Assembly: GCA_025602905.1 (NCBI GenBank)
Contig: JAHLKI010000033.1
Coordinates: forward strand, 124,001-188,000
Length of the DNA: 64,000 nt
Reading direction: 5' to 3'
DNA from: Phlyctochytrium arcticum
Lineage: Eukaryota > Chytridiomycota > Chytridiomycetes > Chytridiales > Chytridiaceae
The translations under genes and the position numbers were made by a program. Below, piece by piece: positions 53,584-64,000 of this stretch (position 1 is the stretch's first letter; every line of letters begins with the position of its first letter). The notes under the pieces are model-generated. The model was not told the DNA's origin and did no database searches. It saw nothing but the letters and a program-made list of their open reading frames with translations.

Positions 53584-56500
53584 TCACTGGATTGCAGACA
53601 AGTCCTGATATGACACGTAACGCGTTACACACTGATGGCCGCAACCAGTACAGCATTCTAAACTCTCTGCAAACCAGCCTATAATCCACTAAATTAACAT
53701 AACCCCGAATAATTTAAAACGGAATTTGTACTATACCTTCGAAGCAATCTACATGCCCGCCATGCGAGCATCCTTGACACCATGCGTATAACCCTTTTAC
53801 TGTCTCATGACTGTTGGACCCGGAGAAAGTTAATGGCCAGCCAGTGTGTTTTAGAAGATATGCTTGGAGAACTGACCAAAAAGAACACGGGTTCTGCAAT
53901 TTGCCACATTCATCACAGCACCAGTTGGGTGTCGTCATGTTTATCATGGGTTTCCCGCATTTGGCACATAGTGTGTGGATCATGGTTGATTCCTAAAAAT
54001 TCCCCAGACGAATGAGATGATCTTCATAGTGACTATGTAAGGTCATAATGATATTTTACCTGATTTCGAGCGCGGACGGAGGGGACTGTACATGCCTTGA
54101 TAATGGCCGCGGCCGCAATCCAGCATTTCATACGATGGAGCAAGTCTGATAGCCCGATTAGCTCTGTATTAGCCTACTGTTTAAGAGTGGGGTTTTGATT
54201 TACCGATGTAAGACGAAAACCAGAGTTCTTCAGTCTCGGGACTGACTTGAATGCGACTTTTGAGGACCAGTAGGATGGTGACGCACATCTGAACATTGCC
54301 CTGCAGAGTCATTGATTGTTAATGTCTGTGTATAAGTATGCCGTGTTTGCAGATATGGTCAAACCTGATCTGCGTAGAATTCAAGCATTTCTTTAACCAG
54401 TCCTTCCGTGTTCCAGCTCGGAACAATGACGTCCGAAAAGCCCTTGGAATCCACCGCCGTCCGCCCAACTTTGGTATGCGTTCCTCTCTGACCCGATTTC
54501 GTACCTCCCGGTATAGTCCCGCGGCCTCCTCCTCCACTCCCACCCGTTGTACTTGTTTTGGGACTTTCCCGCCGGCGTTTGTCTTGAGCAGCTTGGAACG
54601 ATTTCCAGATATTGCTCGTACCGATTCCGAACCGTGCAAGCGTTTTACGGCCCGCGCCGACTTTTAGCCCGAACGTAAACGACGACGCCGAATCATCCGA
54701 GTCGTCTGGCGTGTCCATATCATCGTCCTCATCGTCTTCCTCATCAGTGTATCCGTCCATGCCCTGATACGCTGACTTTGAGCCATTCTCTGTCGTGTTC
54801 CCATCATTGGCGCTATCTTCATCGTCACGGCTGTCGTCACCGGTGGACTTTGAGGTGGGCGATATTTTGTCGGCGTCGGAGCGGGTATCGTACCGGTCAA
54901 ATGATGACGCTTCGGGGAATTTGCCAAACGCCCACTGGTCGGATTTGGGGGCTTTTAGCTCGTTGAGGAGGATAGAGTCGGAATGCGCGCTGCCAATATG
55001 ATGCTGTTTGGGACTTTGAAACGAATCAATGGGGTTTATGTCCGTTTTTAGAGGGGTACCTTGGGTACAACAATGAGTGGTCGAATTAGCTTGCACAGAC
55101 ATGAGAAACTTTACTTGATGGGGGTGCGGGTTTGATGGGCGAGTCTGTCACGGCCGGTTTTGAGCGACCAAATATTTGAGACAGATTTCGCGGACCACAG
55201 GAAGGCGTTCCGTAAAATAGCTGCAGCATCTTCCACGTCTGGGCTGCGCGTGGTAAATCCAAATCAACCGCCACTTCCGCGTTATGGCGGCACGCCGCCC
55301 ATACATCCTCACTGTCAATACAGTATTCATCCGCCAACGCGACAAAGGCTTCCGTATCAAATGTTTCAGTATCGGCCACACCCGTACGCTGGCGCGGTCG
55401 ATACTGGGGTATCCTATCTTCAGTCGGAATGCGGTCGAGAGTTGCGGGGCGGAGAAATGGTCGTCGGAGAGCTCCCGGTGCGAGTCCAGGGGTAGTCAGT
55501 GTGCGTTGATAGTCATCAGCTGAATCTTGCCGGCGTTCATCAATGGCAAAGGTCACATCCCCTTGCACATTCCAGTTCATGGCGCAGGTGTTGACCAAGG
55601 AAAGCGGCTTGTAACCGGTGCGTATATCATGACGGGCAAAACTACGATCTTTGGAACATGACCAGATGCTATTTGGATTCCGCCACAAAAAGCCTGAACA
55701 AAGAAAGGTTAGTTCTCACAGCACGATTGACATCCAACAAGACGTACCACTAATAACTCCCTCGTGGGCCTCCAAGGAATACTGAGGGATAAACGGCCGT
55801 CCTACATCCCAAACATGTATCCGAAAATCGGTGGATAGCGCACAAGACGCAAGCTGGGTTTCATGACCAGGCCGCCATTGCACGCGCGAAACGGGCGCAA
55901 TGGTTTGTATTGCGTGTAAAGGTTTCCTGGACTCTGATTTCATGTCCCATATCTAAGAACCTAAAGTCAATAAGCATATCGAAACGGAAAGAAATGTGAA
56001 ACATACTTTGATTTGTCGATCCCGGCCACCACTGGCTACCCACCGCCCATCGGCGTGCCAGTCGACAGTCAAGGCCAGCCCATTATGCGCGCTCCATTTC
56101 CGTTCATAGGTGGAGGGATACCGTATATCCCATTTCTAAACCTCTACCGGTCAAATAATGTCCTCCGTAATGTTGCGACAGATATACGGACGTACCTGAA
56201 TAGTCCCGTTCTCAAAGGCCGCCACAAACTCAAATGGACTGACTGGACTGAATTGTACATCCCGTACACTTTCTGCCTTGCCCTCAAATGCGTTTCGCGC
56301 TATGCTCTTTGCCCGCAAATCCTAAAGAAACAATTCAATACAAATCAGTTGTGCACTAGGTTGAGACGCGACGAATACCTACCCATAAGCGCATATTCCC
56401 GTCCTGCGACGCGCTAAGAAGAAGCACGGGTTCGGTCGGATGAAAGCTGATGCGATTGACGGCCCGTGTATGCTCCGTCAATATGCGTTCTGAATCATGA

Positions 56501-57195
56501 TTCTTCTTGGTCAATAACGACACATGAAATGAACAGAAACAAAAACTTTGCCATACCCAGTTTCTGAACATTCGGCCGATTCAGGTCCCAGACGACCACC
56601 GCTCCATTCGTAGCCGCCGTCGCTATCGTACTTCTTGCAACTACGGAGTAAGGTCAGACCGAGTTCAGCTCAATAAAAAGACTGTGTGTTCTTACACGAA
56701 TTCCCCCATTTGACATCATTAATACTGAAATTCAAACTGAGTTTGATGCCGCCTCGCAAATTCAGGACTTCCTTGACTTCCGAATCATACACCGATATAA
56801 TCTTTAAAACTGTGCTCAAAAGTTCAGAGTTCTGCCTGCAATCATCATCATGAGAGAGGTATAGGTACCCTCACGCCCGGCAACGGCCACCCAATCCTGT
56901 TCCGGCGATGCCGAGAGTGCGCTCAAAGCAGCATTCAATCGAAACCGTAACGGGGTCTGGATTTCCGCATCATCATTCGAAATCGTATTCTTTTCTCTTC
57001 CACCGTACACTTGACTTATATTGGAACCTTCACCTAAAAGTGTTTCAAACTTCTCGAAAATCTCCCCCTAAATGTCGTATTCTTACTGTTGGTGCGCGTG
57101 GGTGCTGGGTTCTCGATGGGAGCTGGATCCGGGGCGGACGGTGAAGGCCGGCCTACCCCAGCTTTGGCTGTGACGATATTCACTGCCTTCTTCAT
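53584..57195 (-). CDS. RTC1: WDR24/RTC1 (SEA2), GATOR2/SEACAT subunit
   Basis: Fifteen exons, all in frame, give 922 residues: 57087-57195, 56869-57033, 56696-56809, 56557-56640, 56383-56489, 56196-56321, 56007-56135, 55748-55952, 55115-55693, 54365-55059, 54204-54300, 54060-54145, 53877-53992, 53737-53810 and 53584-53666. The N-terminal WD40 propeller matches WDR24 (ATNGAVVVWDLNRPN, TEHTRAVNRISFHPTEPVLL, KWDIRYPSTYERKWSAHNG, VQWRPGHETQLASCALS). A long acidic linker follows, then EMLEFYADQGNVQMCVTILL and a helical segment (YIDLLHRMKCWIAAAAIIKA). The C-terminal zinc/RING part has [28 protein letters not shown] and CTGCGHQC. In GATOR2 this protein activates TORC1 in response to amino acids at the vacuole. 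Confidence 0.9.
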
Positions 57196-57696
57196 TTAAT
57201 GCAACGTTCAATCACACTAAACGTTGCTTCACTGTGAGAGATTGGCGAAGGCGAGTTGATGAACGCTAACGAACCTCCAAAGGACCATAAAAGATGTCGA
57301 GATGAGAGAGGACATGGAGCTCAGGCTCCTATTGAATTTCTCCACCTTTCATGTTGGGTGGTCAGAGTGATCTTGGTGCTTGAAATGCCGAGGTTTGTTA
57401 GCTGGAAAGTCGTTTCTCCGGTTCGTGACGTTTCACGGCTCCATTTACCGAAACAGGTTTAACGACTCCCAAGTCCGCTTCCATGACTGTGCGCATCTGG
57501 TCGGGATGGCAACAAACTTCGCATGGTAAACTTGGATCTGGGGCAAAACAAACAACCAACAAACAACTCCTCGAAACCTTGAAACAATAAGAACTTTACT
57601 ACGAAGGAGAAGACAGCAGAGGAGCAAAAGATCAGAGAATTGAGGGCCTGGAATAGCTAGTTTTGTACGTTTTTCCCCCTACGGGTGCAAGTCGCA
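57196..57696. promoter_or_regulatory. Divergent spacer between WDR24 and the kelch-SH3 gene
   Basis: About 500 bp between two outward-facing start codons; promoters of both genes must lie here. No specific motif stands out. Confidence 0.4.
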
Positions 57697-60362
57697 ATGT
57701 CACAACGAGGAAGACGACGACTGGAAGGAGTTCTGTCCCTGCTCCTCCTGGCAATAGTCTTGAACTCTTCACACGTCCTCTCACAACAATCCCAAGATCC
57801 CATCACAAAAGACATCAACCGCCCCAACCCCGTCTACAGCCAAACGTCCGTGTCCCTCGGCAACCGATTGTTTATATTGGGTGGGGTCGATCCCGACGTC
57901 TCACGCCGGTCGGGGCCCGTATCGTCCCAGGTATGTTCATCATACACGCTCATGTTTTTTTTGAAGGGGATTATATTGATTTATGGGCATTTTAGGTCGC
58001 AACGTTTGATTACGGGGGAACGGAATTTGTTTGGAGAAAGTATACCTCCAATTTCCCATCCACAAGTGGTGCATCCGCCATCCCCATCGGATCCCGAGCC
58101 CTCCTCCTCTTTGGCGCCGCCTCCTATTCGCCCAATGCCTATGTCGACTCGACCGCCATTGCCTGGTTTGACCCGCTCACGGGGCAGGTCGAACCGATGG
58201 GAACTACCCCGGCCCCGGGATCCCCGACGGGTCCATCGTTGCGGTACGGCCATTCAGCTGGGTATATTCCTGCATTGAATTCGATATACGTGTTTGGAGG
58301 GTATGCGGAAAAGAACCAGCAGCCGTTCAATCGCGAACTCTGGAAATTGAATTTGACGTCAAACATGTAAGTGTTCCTTTCGTGTTGTGTTCGAATAGAG
58401 ACGACTGCGCAATTCTGACTGCTGGGCACAGATGGGTCCAAATTCCTCCGCCGGCCAGTGACAATCTCTTGCCGCCTGCGACCGTTGGAACGTCCGCCGT
58501 GGTGGTTGGAAAGTACTTTGTAGTTTGCTTTGGTGCCGTGAGCGGTCAGGGCCCGATTTCAAATACATGTTCGGTGTTTGATACCAGTCTGGGTCAAAAT
58601 GGAGCGGTATGTGTTTCCCATATTGGAAAAAGCCACAAAGATTCTTACTGATCTTTGTAATTAGTGGATTGCCAGCAACTTGACGACGGGCGGGTCTGTC
58701 CCCGCGCCACGGTCTGCTACGCGGATGGCCGTAGACGGGAGCAACCAAGTCTGGGTACATGGCGGCGGTACGTTTGGAACCGACGACGTGTCCTTTGCCG
58801 ACATTTGGGTCTTTGACGGTAAAGCTCTACCCACTATTACCTGGCGCCAAGTGACTCCCGGCGGTGATGCCTCCACCATCCCCTCTGCCCGCCGCGACCA
58901 CAGTTTTGTCGTGAGCGACGCTGACCCCAGTAAATTCATTATTTTCGGAGGCCATGATTTGGCCAACGACGCGCCCAAGGATACTCGGATCTACGTTCTG
59001 GACACGCGGGCCGAACCCAGGACGTTTACCGAGTGGAGGAGTAAAATCGTGGAAGACGAATCGACCGTCTCATTTCATTGGCTCAATGGACTGTGGATTG
59101 CGCTGGTTTTGTTGATTGCGGGCGGGTTTGCGGCTTGGTATACTGTCAAGCGACGGCGGAGGCGGGCTCTGCGTCGGGCCAAACGGCGGCGATCCAGGCA
59201 TGAAGAAATTAAAGTGGTGGATGAAACCAGTGCAGGCGCTGGCGCCGCTCATAACCATGCACTGGGTCCCCAAGACGGGTCGGATGCAGACGAAACCCTT
59301 CCCCGTAGTGGTGGTGCACCCGGTCAAATCCTCCTCCCGGCCATCAAACCCCACACAACCGTCATCATCCAATCCCCCTCCTCCCCCCACAACCACACCT
59401 CCATCCCCGTAGCCCAACTCGTCGCACCCCACGTCCCACCCATGTGGCGCGACCACGCCCTGGACATTCCCCCCGTCTCGAAATCCGCTTCCCGCTCTGA
59501 ATCCGTTGACCCGGGGATCATGGCCACGGCTGCGGCGCGAACGGCCAGTCGCTCTTTGGATCATCTGGAACGATCCCATTTACGACAACAGTCCTTTGAG
59601 TTACAGCACCGTCAACAACAACAGTTGTATGCGGCCCGACTATCCCAAGCTGACGATTCGTCGAATGACTACATTCCACCCAGTCGACTCAGTACGGCAA
59701 CCATGCATACCCTCCCCCTTCCCCCATCCTCTCCCCTCCCCAGCAATCTTCCCGACCCCTCTACACTCCCACCCCCACCAGTAGTAGATCCTTTGACGGA
59801 GGGCCAACAACCTTTGAACCAGTTTGCCACGGTGGTCTTTAATTTCGCACCCGATTTACCGGATGAATTGGAATTGAGGACGGGAGATATCATTGCTATT
59901 TCGTAAGTCCCTCCCCTCCATAAATCATTCCTAACCACCGTTCTAACCCTCTTTCGTTAAAAGACAAACATTTAAAGACGGATGGGCCCACGGTACCAAC
60001 ATCGTACGTTACATCACCCCTAACTTTCCCACAGCCCCCCCATCTAACCCTCTTTTCTTATGTAGAATACAAGACGATCAGGAACTCTTCCGATGACTGC
60101 CGTCAAATTAGTCGATGCGACCTCCTTTTCTCCCACCTCGCATTTAGTTCCCCAAGTCCCTACCTTGCCTGTGCAGGCAGTGACCACGGTGGACGAGGAT
60201 TTGTCGTGTGAGGGGTTATTAGCTAGAGGTATTATTTCTGAAACGACGTATTTGAGGCTGAAGTTGAAGGAGTTGGAGGTTGAAATGGAAAAGTGTCGGC
60301 GGGGGGTTGGGAGTGGCTCCGGATCGGGGGCAGCAGCCACGTCGTCGTCGCTACAACCATAA
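57697..60362 (+). CDS. Kelch-repeat membrane protein with cytoplasmic SH3 domain
   Basis: Exons 57697-57930, 57996-58366, 58432-58606, 58665-59902, 59964-60003 and 60066-60362 give 784 residues. The start MSQRGRRR at 57697 opens a signal peptide (LSLLLLAIVLNSS). An ectodomain of kelch-like repeats follows (NRLFILGGVDPD, GHSAGYIPALNSIYVFGGY, QVWVHGGG, SKFIIFGGHD). One membrane helix (GLWIALVLLIAGGFAAWYTV, about residue 475) precedes a strongly basic stop-transfer (KRRRRRALRRAKRRR). The cytoplasmic tail is Pro/Ser/Gln-rich and ends in an SH3 domain split by two introns (ATVVFNFAPDLPDELELRTGD, FKDGWAHGTN, RRSGTLPMTAVKL). A cell-surface sensor or polarity adaptor is inferred, as in other fungal kelch-TM-SH3 proteins. 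Confidence 0.82.
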
Positions 60363-60404
60363 TCAGAATAAAGAATTGTTACAACATTTATTTTTTTACA
60401 TATT

Positions 60405-60640
60405 AGAATACAAAGATGATCAGGAACTCTTACCATGACTGCAGTCGATGCGACCTCCTTTTCTCCCACATCGCATTTAGTTCCCCAGGCACCCACATTG
60501 CCTGTGCGGGAAGCCACCATGGTAGACGAGGATTTGGTCGTGTGAGGGGGTAGGAGTTCTGCGTGAAACGACGTATTTGGAGGAGTTGGAGGGTGAGAAT
60601 GGAGAAGTGTCGATGGGGAGGTGTGAGGGGTGAATTCATA
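60405..60640 (+). pseudogene. Tandem duplicate of the last kelch-SH3 exon, decayed
   Basis: TTAGAATACAAAGATGATCAGGAACTCTTACCATGACTGC repeats the start of the true last exon at 60063 (TAGAATACAAGACGATCAGGAACTCTTCCGATGACTGC). The match continues through TTTTCTCCCACATCGCATTTAGTTCC and GTAGACGAGGATTTGG to GAGAATGGAGAAGTGTCG. An extra base early on and an in-frame stop (GTGTGAGG) break the frame. The acceptor AG is retained. Confidence 0.85.
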
Positions 60641-62426
60641 ACTATGATGAAACTGTCGAACACTTTTTTTTTAAACATATTCCCACCCCACATTCCATTG
60701 TTTTGGGTTCAAGATAAAGAATACCGAAATGAGTAAAGAACAGAATATTTGTAGAATTTTTTTCCACATACAGCACGTCTATCATATATATATATACTTT
60801 TCCTCTACTTAGTAGTATGGACGTTGTTGGTGAGATATATGTAGAAGAACTTATGGTGTTTGTTTTCGTGTTGCGAGGATGTGAAATCTACTCTTTTCTC
60901 CTCTTGTTTTATGGTCCCGGTTTTTTTTGGGGGGGGGGGGTAGAGGTCGCATGAAAAGATCATCTGCGGGTCCGGGCGAGTTTTTCCATGCCCCATGTTC
61001 ATTTCTTTTGTCCAACGGTCGACATATATACATATAGGAAGTTGTTAAATGTACGCCCTTTGGTTGTCCCTGTGAAAAGGACGCCTTTTCCCAACTGCGC
61101 AATTTGAAGCGGTGGAACTGTGGTTCCTGTGTAGAAAACGGAGGCCTTGGTATTACGTGTCTAGACCAGTAGGAAGAGGAAGGGAGGAGTGAATCAAACT
61201 CATGCCCCGGTTTAGCGATATCCGCTCGTCTTTATTGGAATTTTAGCTTCCCACTTTTTTTTTTGGGGTCATCCCAAAAAATTTTACCCACTTTGATTCT
61301 AGTCACTGGAACCTATCAGGCCTCGTTTTGAAAGTGGTAAAAGCGCTTTTCCCCCCATGAAAAGAAGGGCGGGCGGGCATTTAACCAGAATAATAAATAC
61401 CGTTTGGGCAGGCGTAACCCATTCAACAACAAAAGGGCGTACATTTCACCATTTCCTATATACTATACTGTATATGTTCGGTTCAGAGTGTTAGGACACC
61501 TATACCGAATAGATAGAGAGCCAATATGACGCCTCTCTCTCTCTCTGCCTCCCGGATCCTGACCTGCAGTCTGGTTTTCGATAGTCATATCGGATGGCAG
61601 AGATTTCAAACGCAAAAAGAAATCAAAATGGGTAACCAGTACTGCGCGGTTGCGCAGCAGGTGGGAATTTTGAAAAAAAATAATAGAGAACGCGTGCGGA
61701 TGGATGATGATGATGATTGCGGAGAGGGGTTGTGGTTTTTTTCGGGTGGAGGGAGATGGGGAGGGGGACGGGGGAAGATTGGTGGGTGGTATTCTCCAAA
61801 TAAAGCTTTGCATGACGGGTTAATGAAGGGGTGATGGTCTAAGCAGACGACATAGAGTAGAGATGGCGCTGGGAAAAATGTGCGGATGAGAAGGGATGCG
61901 ATTGCGATGAGCGGAAGGATATATATATACGAAACCCCTCGCGGGCGAAAATGGGATCTTGTCTGACACATTCCTGGGCAGATGAAAAAGATGCGTTTTC
62001 TTTTTGTTTTCCTTTTTTTGTTGATTCATCGCTCTTCGATACATTAGGTCGAACGAGACTACTAGAGACCCTATAATCGTTCCCGATAAACTGTTTTGGC
62101 CTGTATGTATAGACCCCATGAGGACTTGAATACATTTTGGTGTGTAAGACACCACAAGGTTTTGAATTTCGTTCCATTCATTGAAGACGATGAAATGGAC
62201 AAGTCGATGGCAGGTCAATTGAAAGCAAATCAAGTCGAGAGCAAAAAAGATTCAAGGAAGATATTTTTTGTATTTGTTCTTGAAAATAAAATAACATAAA
62301 GATGAATTTTTGGATATAAGAAATAAACTACAGAAAAAAAGTTGTGTTCAGGAAGACAAAAAAATTATATATCAGAAAGGAGGGGTATGATTTTGAGAGA
62401 GAGAGAGAAAGAAAATAGATAGTAAA
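60641..62426. other. Low-complexity intergenic region
   Basis: About 1.8 kb without a supported gene. It is rich in simple sequence: (TA) near 60784, a G run near 60938, (CT) at 61530-61546 and TA runs near 61920. These features fit spacer DNA between the kelch-SH3 and mannitol dehydrogenase genes. Confidence 0.45.
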
Positions 62427-63480
62427 TTAGACTTTGAGGATACGGGTTCGACCGTCGACATTGACTTTTTTCCAGAGATCGCGTTTGGGGTCGGTTGATG
62501 CAACGCGTTTGATGGTGGGTGAAGAGGAGGGGAGGGTGGTAGTAGAGGAAGTTGAGAGGAGGGCAGAGGCGGCGCGTTCGAGGCCTAGGCGGTGGATGGC
62601 GAGGATGGACCAGGCAAAGGTTTTGACAAAGGCGTCGATGGAGGCTAGGCGGGAGAAGCGGTCTTCGCCCAGAGTGGTGGAGAGGGAGTGGAGGAGGGAG
62701 CGGGTATGGGAGAGGTCGAGGTGGGTTGCTGTGCGGGGGGTAGAAGCCAGAAGTGCTGCAGTGGAAGAGTGGAGGTGAGCGACTTTGTCGTAGAGACCGT
62801 CGTCGGCTTCAAAGGATTCCGAGAGTTCATTTTCGCGGCCGAGGTTGTGGAGCCAGATGGCCAAGGTGAAAATGGGGACGCGGATGAGTTGTTGGGAGGA
62901 AGCCAGGGCGCGGTCGACGGCGGATAAGAGACGATCCGAGAGTTTGGAGGTGGTCCGGCCACCTACACGACGGACCGTGTCGTTGAGGGATGCGTCGCCG
63001 AAGCGCTTGCGGATGGATGCGGCGTAGGTCTCGAGTTCAGAGGGGGACCCGTTGATGAATGTGCTGTATTCTTGTTGAGCGCGGGCCAAGAGTTGGTGGA
63101 CGACGGGGCGGTCCATGGCTTCGTGGACTGTAGGGCATCCGAGACGTTGACCACAGGCAGCGACAATCATGTGTCCGGCGTTGAGACAGTAGAATTTCCG
63201 TTGCCAGTATTCGGCGCACGAGTCGACGACTTGGACGCCGACTTTGGCCCAGGCGGCGGCGGGGGTGGTGGTAGAGTGGAACCGGCCGCGCTCGACGACG
63301 AGTTGACGGAAAGATTCGCAGCCAATGGTGAGGGAAGAGGAAAAGCCGAGGTGGGCGTGGGCCTGGGAGCGAAAGGATTCCGTGGGTTCGGGGGTGATGC
63401 GGTCGACGAGGGTGGTGGGGAAATCGACGTTGGCGGCGACCCATTCACTGAGCTTACTTGTTGACTCGGAATCAGCCGAG

Positions 63481-63511
<31 letters not shown>

Positions 63512-64000
63512 GAAACTCGAGAAAGGTGCGGCGGAGGGTACTCGAGTTTTGCTCAATGTTGTCGAGGGACATGATGGTGAGGGGGGTGTTGGTGGATGTG
63601 CTGCGCATGGCGAGTCCCGCGGCGAGGTAGCCGTAGATGGATTTGGGCGACGAGGGGTGAGCGAGGTCGTGGGCGATATCGGGGTGGGCGAGGTCGAGGT
63701 GGCCGCCGTCGGCAAGATAATAGCCCTTGTTGGTGACAGTCATGGTCACCATCTTGATGTTTGCGTCGGCCATGCGAGAGTAGAGGGCGCGGGGGTTGGC
63801 AGGGCCAAAGATGGTGTCGGCAATGGGGGCCATAATGTGGGCCTTTTTAGCGTCGTTCTCACGCTCGACCAGGACATAGAGGTTGTCTTGGGGGCGGAGG
63901 GCGTTGAGGTAGGTTTGGCTGCGGATGGAGGTGGCAATGATGGCCCAGGATGGGTCGATGGCGAGGAGATCGTGGACGTAGGCGGCGAGATGGGCGAGAG
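62427..64000 (-). CDS. Mannitol dehydrogenase family protein (C-terminal part; continues past the right edge)
   Basis: The frame is open from the right edge to the stop at 62427, about 524 residues. The edge sequence (AHLAAYVHDLLAIDPSWAII, then LRPQDNLYVLVERENDA) matches the Rossmann part of long-chain mannitol/mannonate dehydrogenases, so only the N-terminal dinucleotide loop is outside the window. MVTMTVTNKGYY is the conserved TxTVTEKGY-like strand. The catalytic set K-x4-N-x2-H is present as KFYCLNAGH. A poly-alanine run of about 10-11, coded by a GCA microsatellite at 63480-63509, interrupts the helical region. These enzymes oxidise mannitol or related polyols with NAD(P). No intron is seen. 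Confidence 0.85.
63480..63509. repeat. GCA trinucleotide microsatellite coding poly-alanine
   Basis: About ten uninterrupted GCA units on the plus strand, translated as alanine on the minus strand within the mannitol dehydrogenase gene. Such a tract is likely length-variable between strains. Confidence 0.9.

Noticed and set aside
59070..59579. 169-codon minus-strand ORF, Gly-rich
   Set aside because: Antisense shadow of the Pro/Ser-rich tail of the kelch-SH3 gene.

Overview
The window looks like a nuclear chromosome segment from a zoosporic (flagellated) fungus, most likely a chytrid-grade lineage. Genes are split by short introns (about 40-110 nt, GT..AG). Fungal housekeeping genes (UTP12/DIP2, a PRP5/DDX46 helicase, WDR24/RTC1, a samB/MUB1 MYND protein, mannitol dehydrogenase) sit beside genes expected only in organisms with a motile flagellum (LRRC23 radial-spoke protein, a LEKR1-like coiled-coil protein, a three-domain adenylate kinase with a docking domain). 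All functions are inferred from reading translations; no database search was possible.

Layout. 0-2 kb: 5' part of an IQ-motif/coiled-coil gene that runs off the left edge. 2-4.4 kb: non-coding, with a degenerate tandem repeat. 4.5-7 kb: a gene of an unrecognised family with a frame break, and a duplicated upstream block carrying hairpins. 7-15.5 kb: two tandem SF2-helicase-like genes with C2H2 fingers; copy 1 also has AT-hooks and a 25-residue repeat array, but its 3' half is frame-shifted. 15.8-20.5 kb: LEKR1-like and LRRC23 genes, divergent from a 194-bp spacer. 21-30.3 kb: a fast-turnover cluster of six medium-chain dehydrogenase loci (two intact, one with a single frameshift, two clear pseudogenes, one internally deleted relic), mixed with a Crinkler-like N-terminal domain and a decayed copy of it. 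30.6-49.9 kb: UTP12, a DD3-3/NADPH-oxidase fusion, MUB1-like, PRP5/DDX46 and the triple adenylate kinase. 50-53.6 kb: transposase-like and Ty1/copia remnants. 53.6-60.7 kb: WDR24 and a kelch-TM-SH3 receptor-like gene whose last exon is duplicated downstream. 62.4-64 kb: mannitol dehydrogenase running off the right edge.

How it fits together. Three loci point to zoospore motility: the LEKR1-like/LRRC23 pair probably shares a promoter, and the adenylate kinase would buffer ATP/ADP in the axoneme. UTP12 and PRP5/DDX46 serve ribosome biogenesis and splicing. WDR24 belongs to the GATOR2/SEACAT amino-acid sensing complex of TORC1. The accessory islands (4.5-15.5, 21-30.3 and 50-53.6 kb) contain nearly all duplications, frameshifts and relics and are the dynamic part of the segment.
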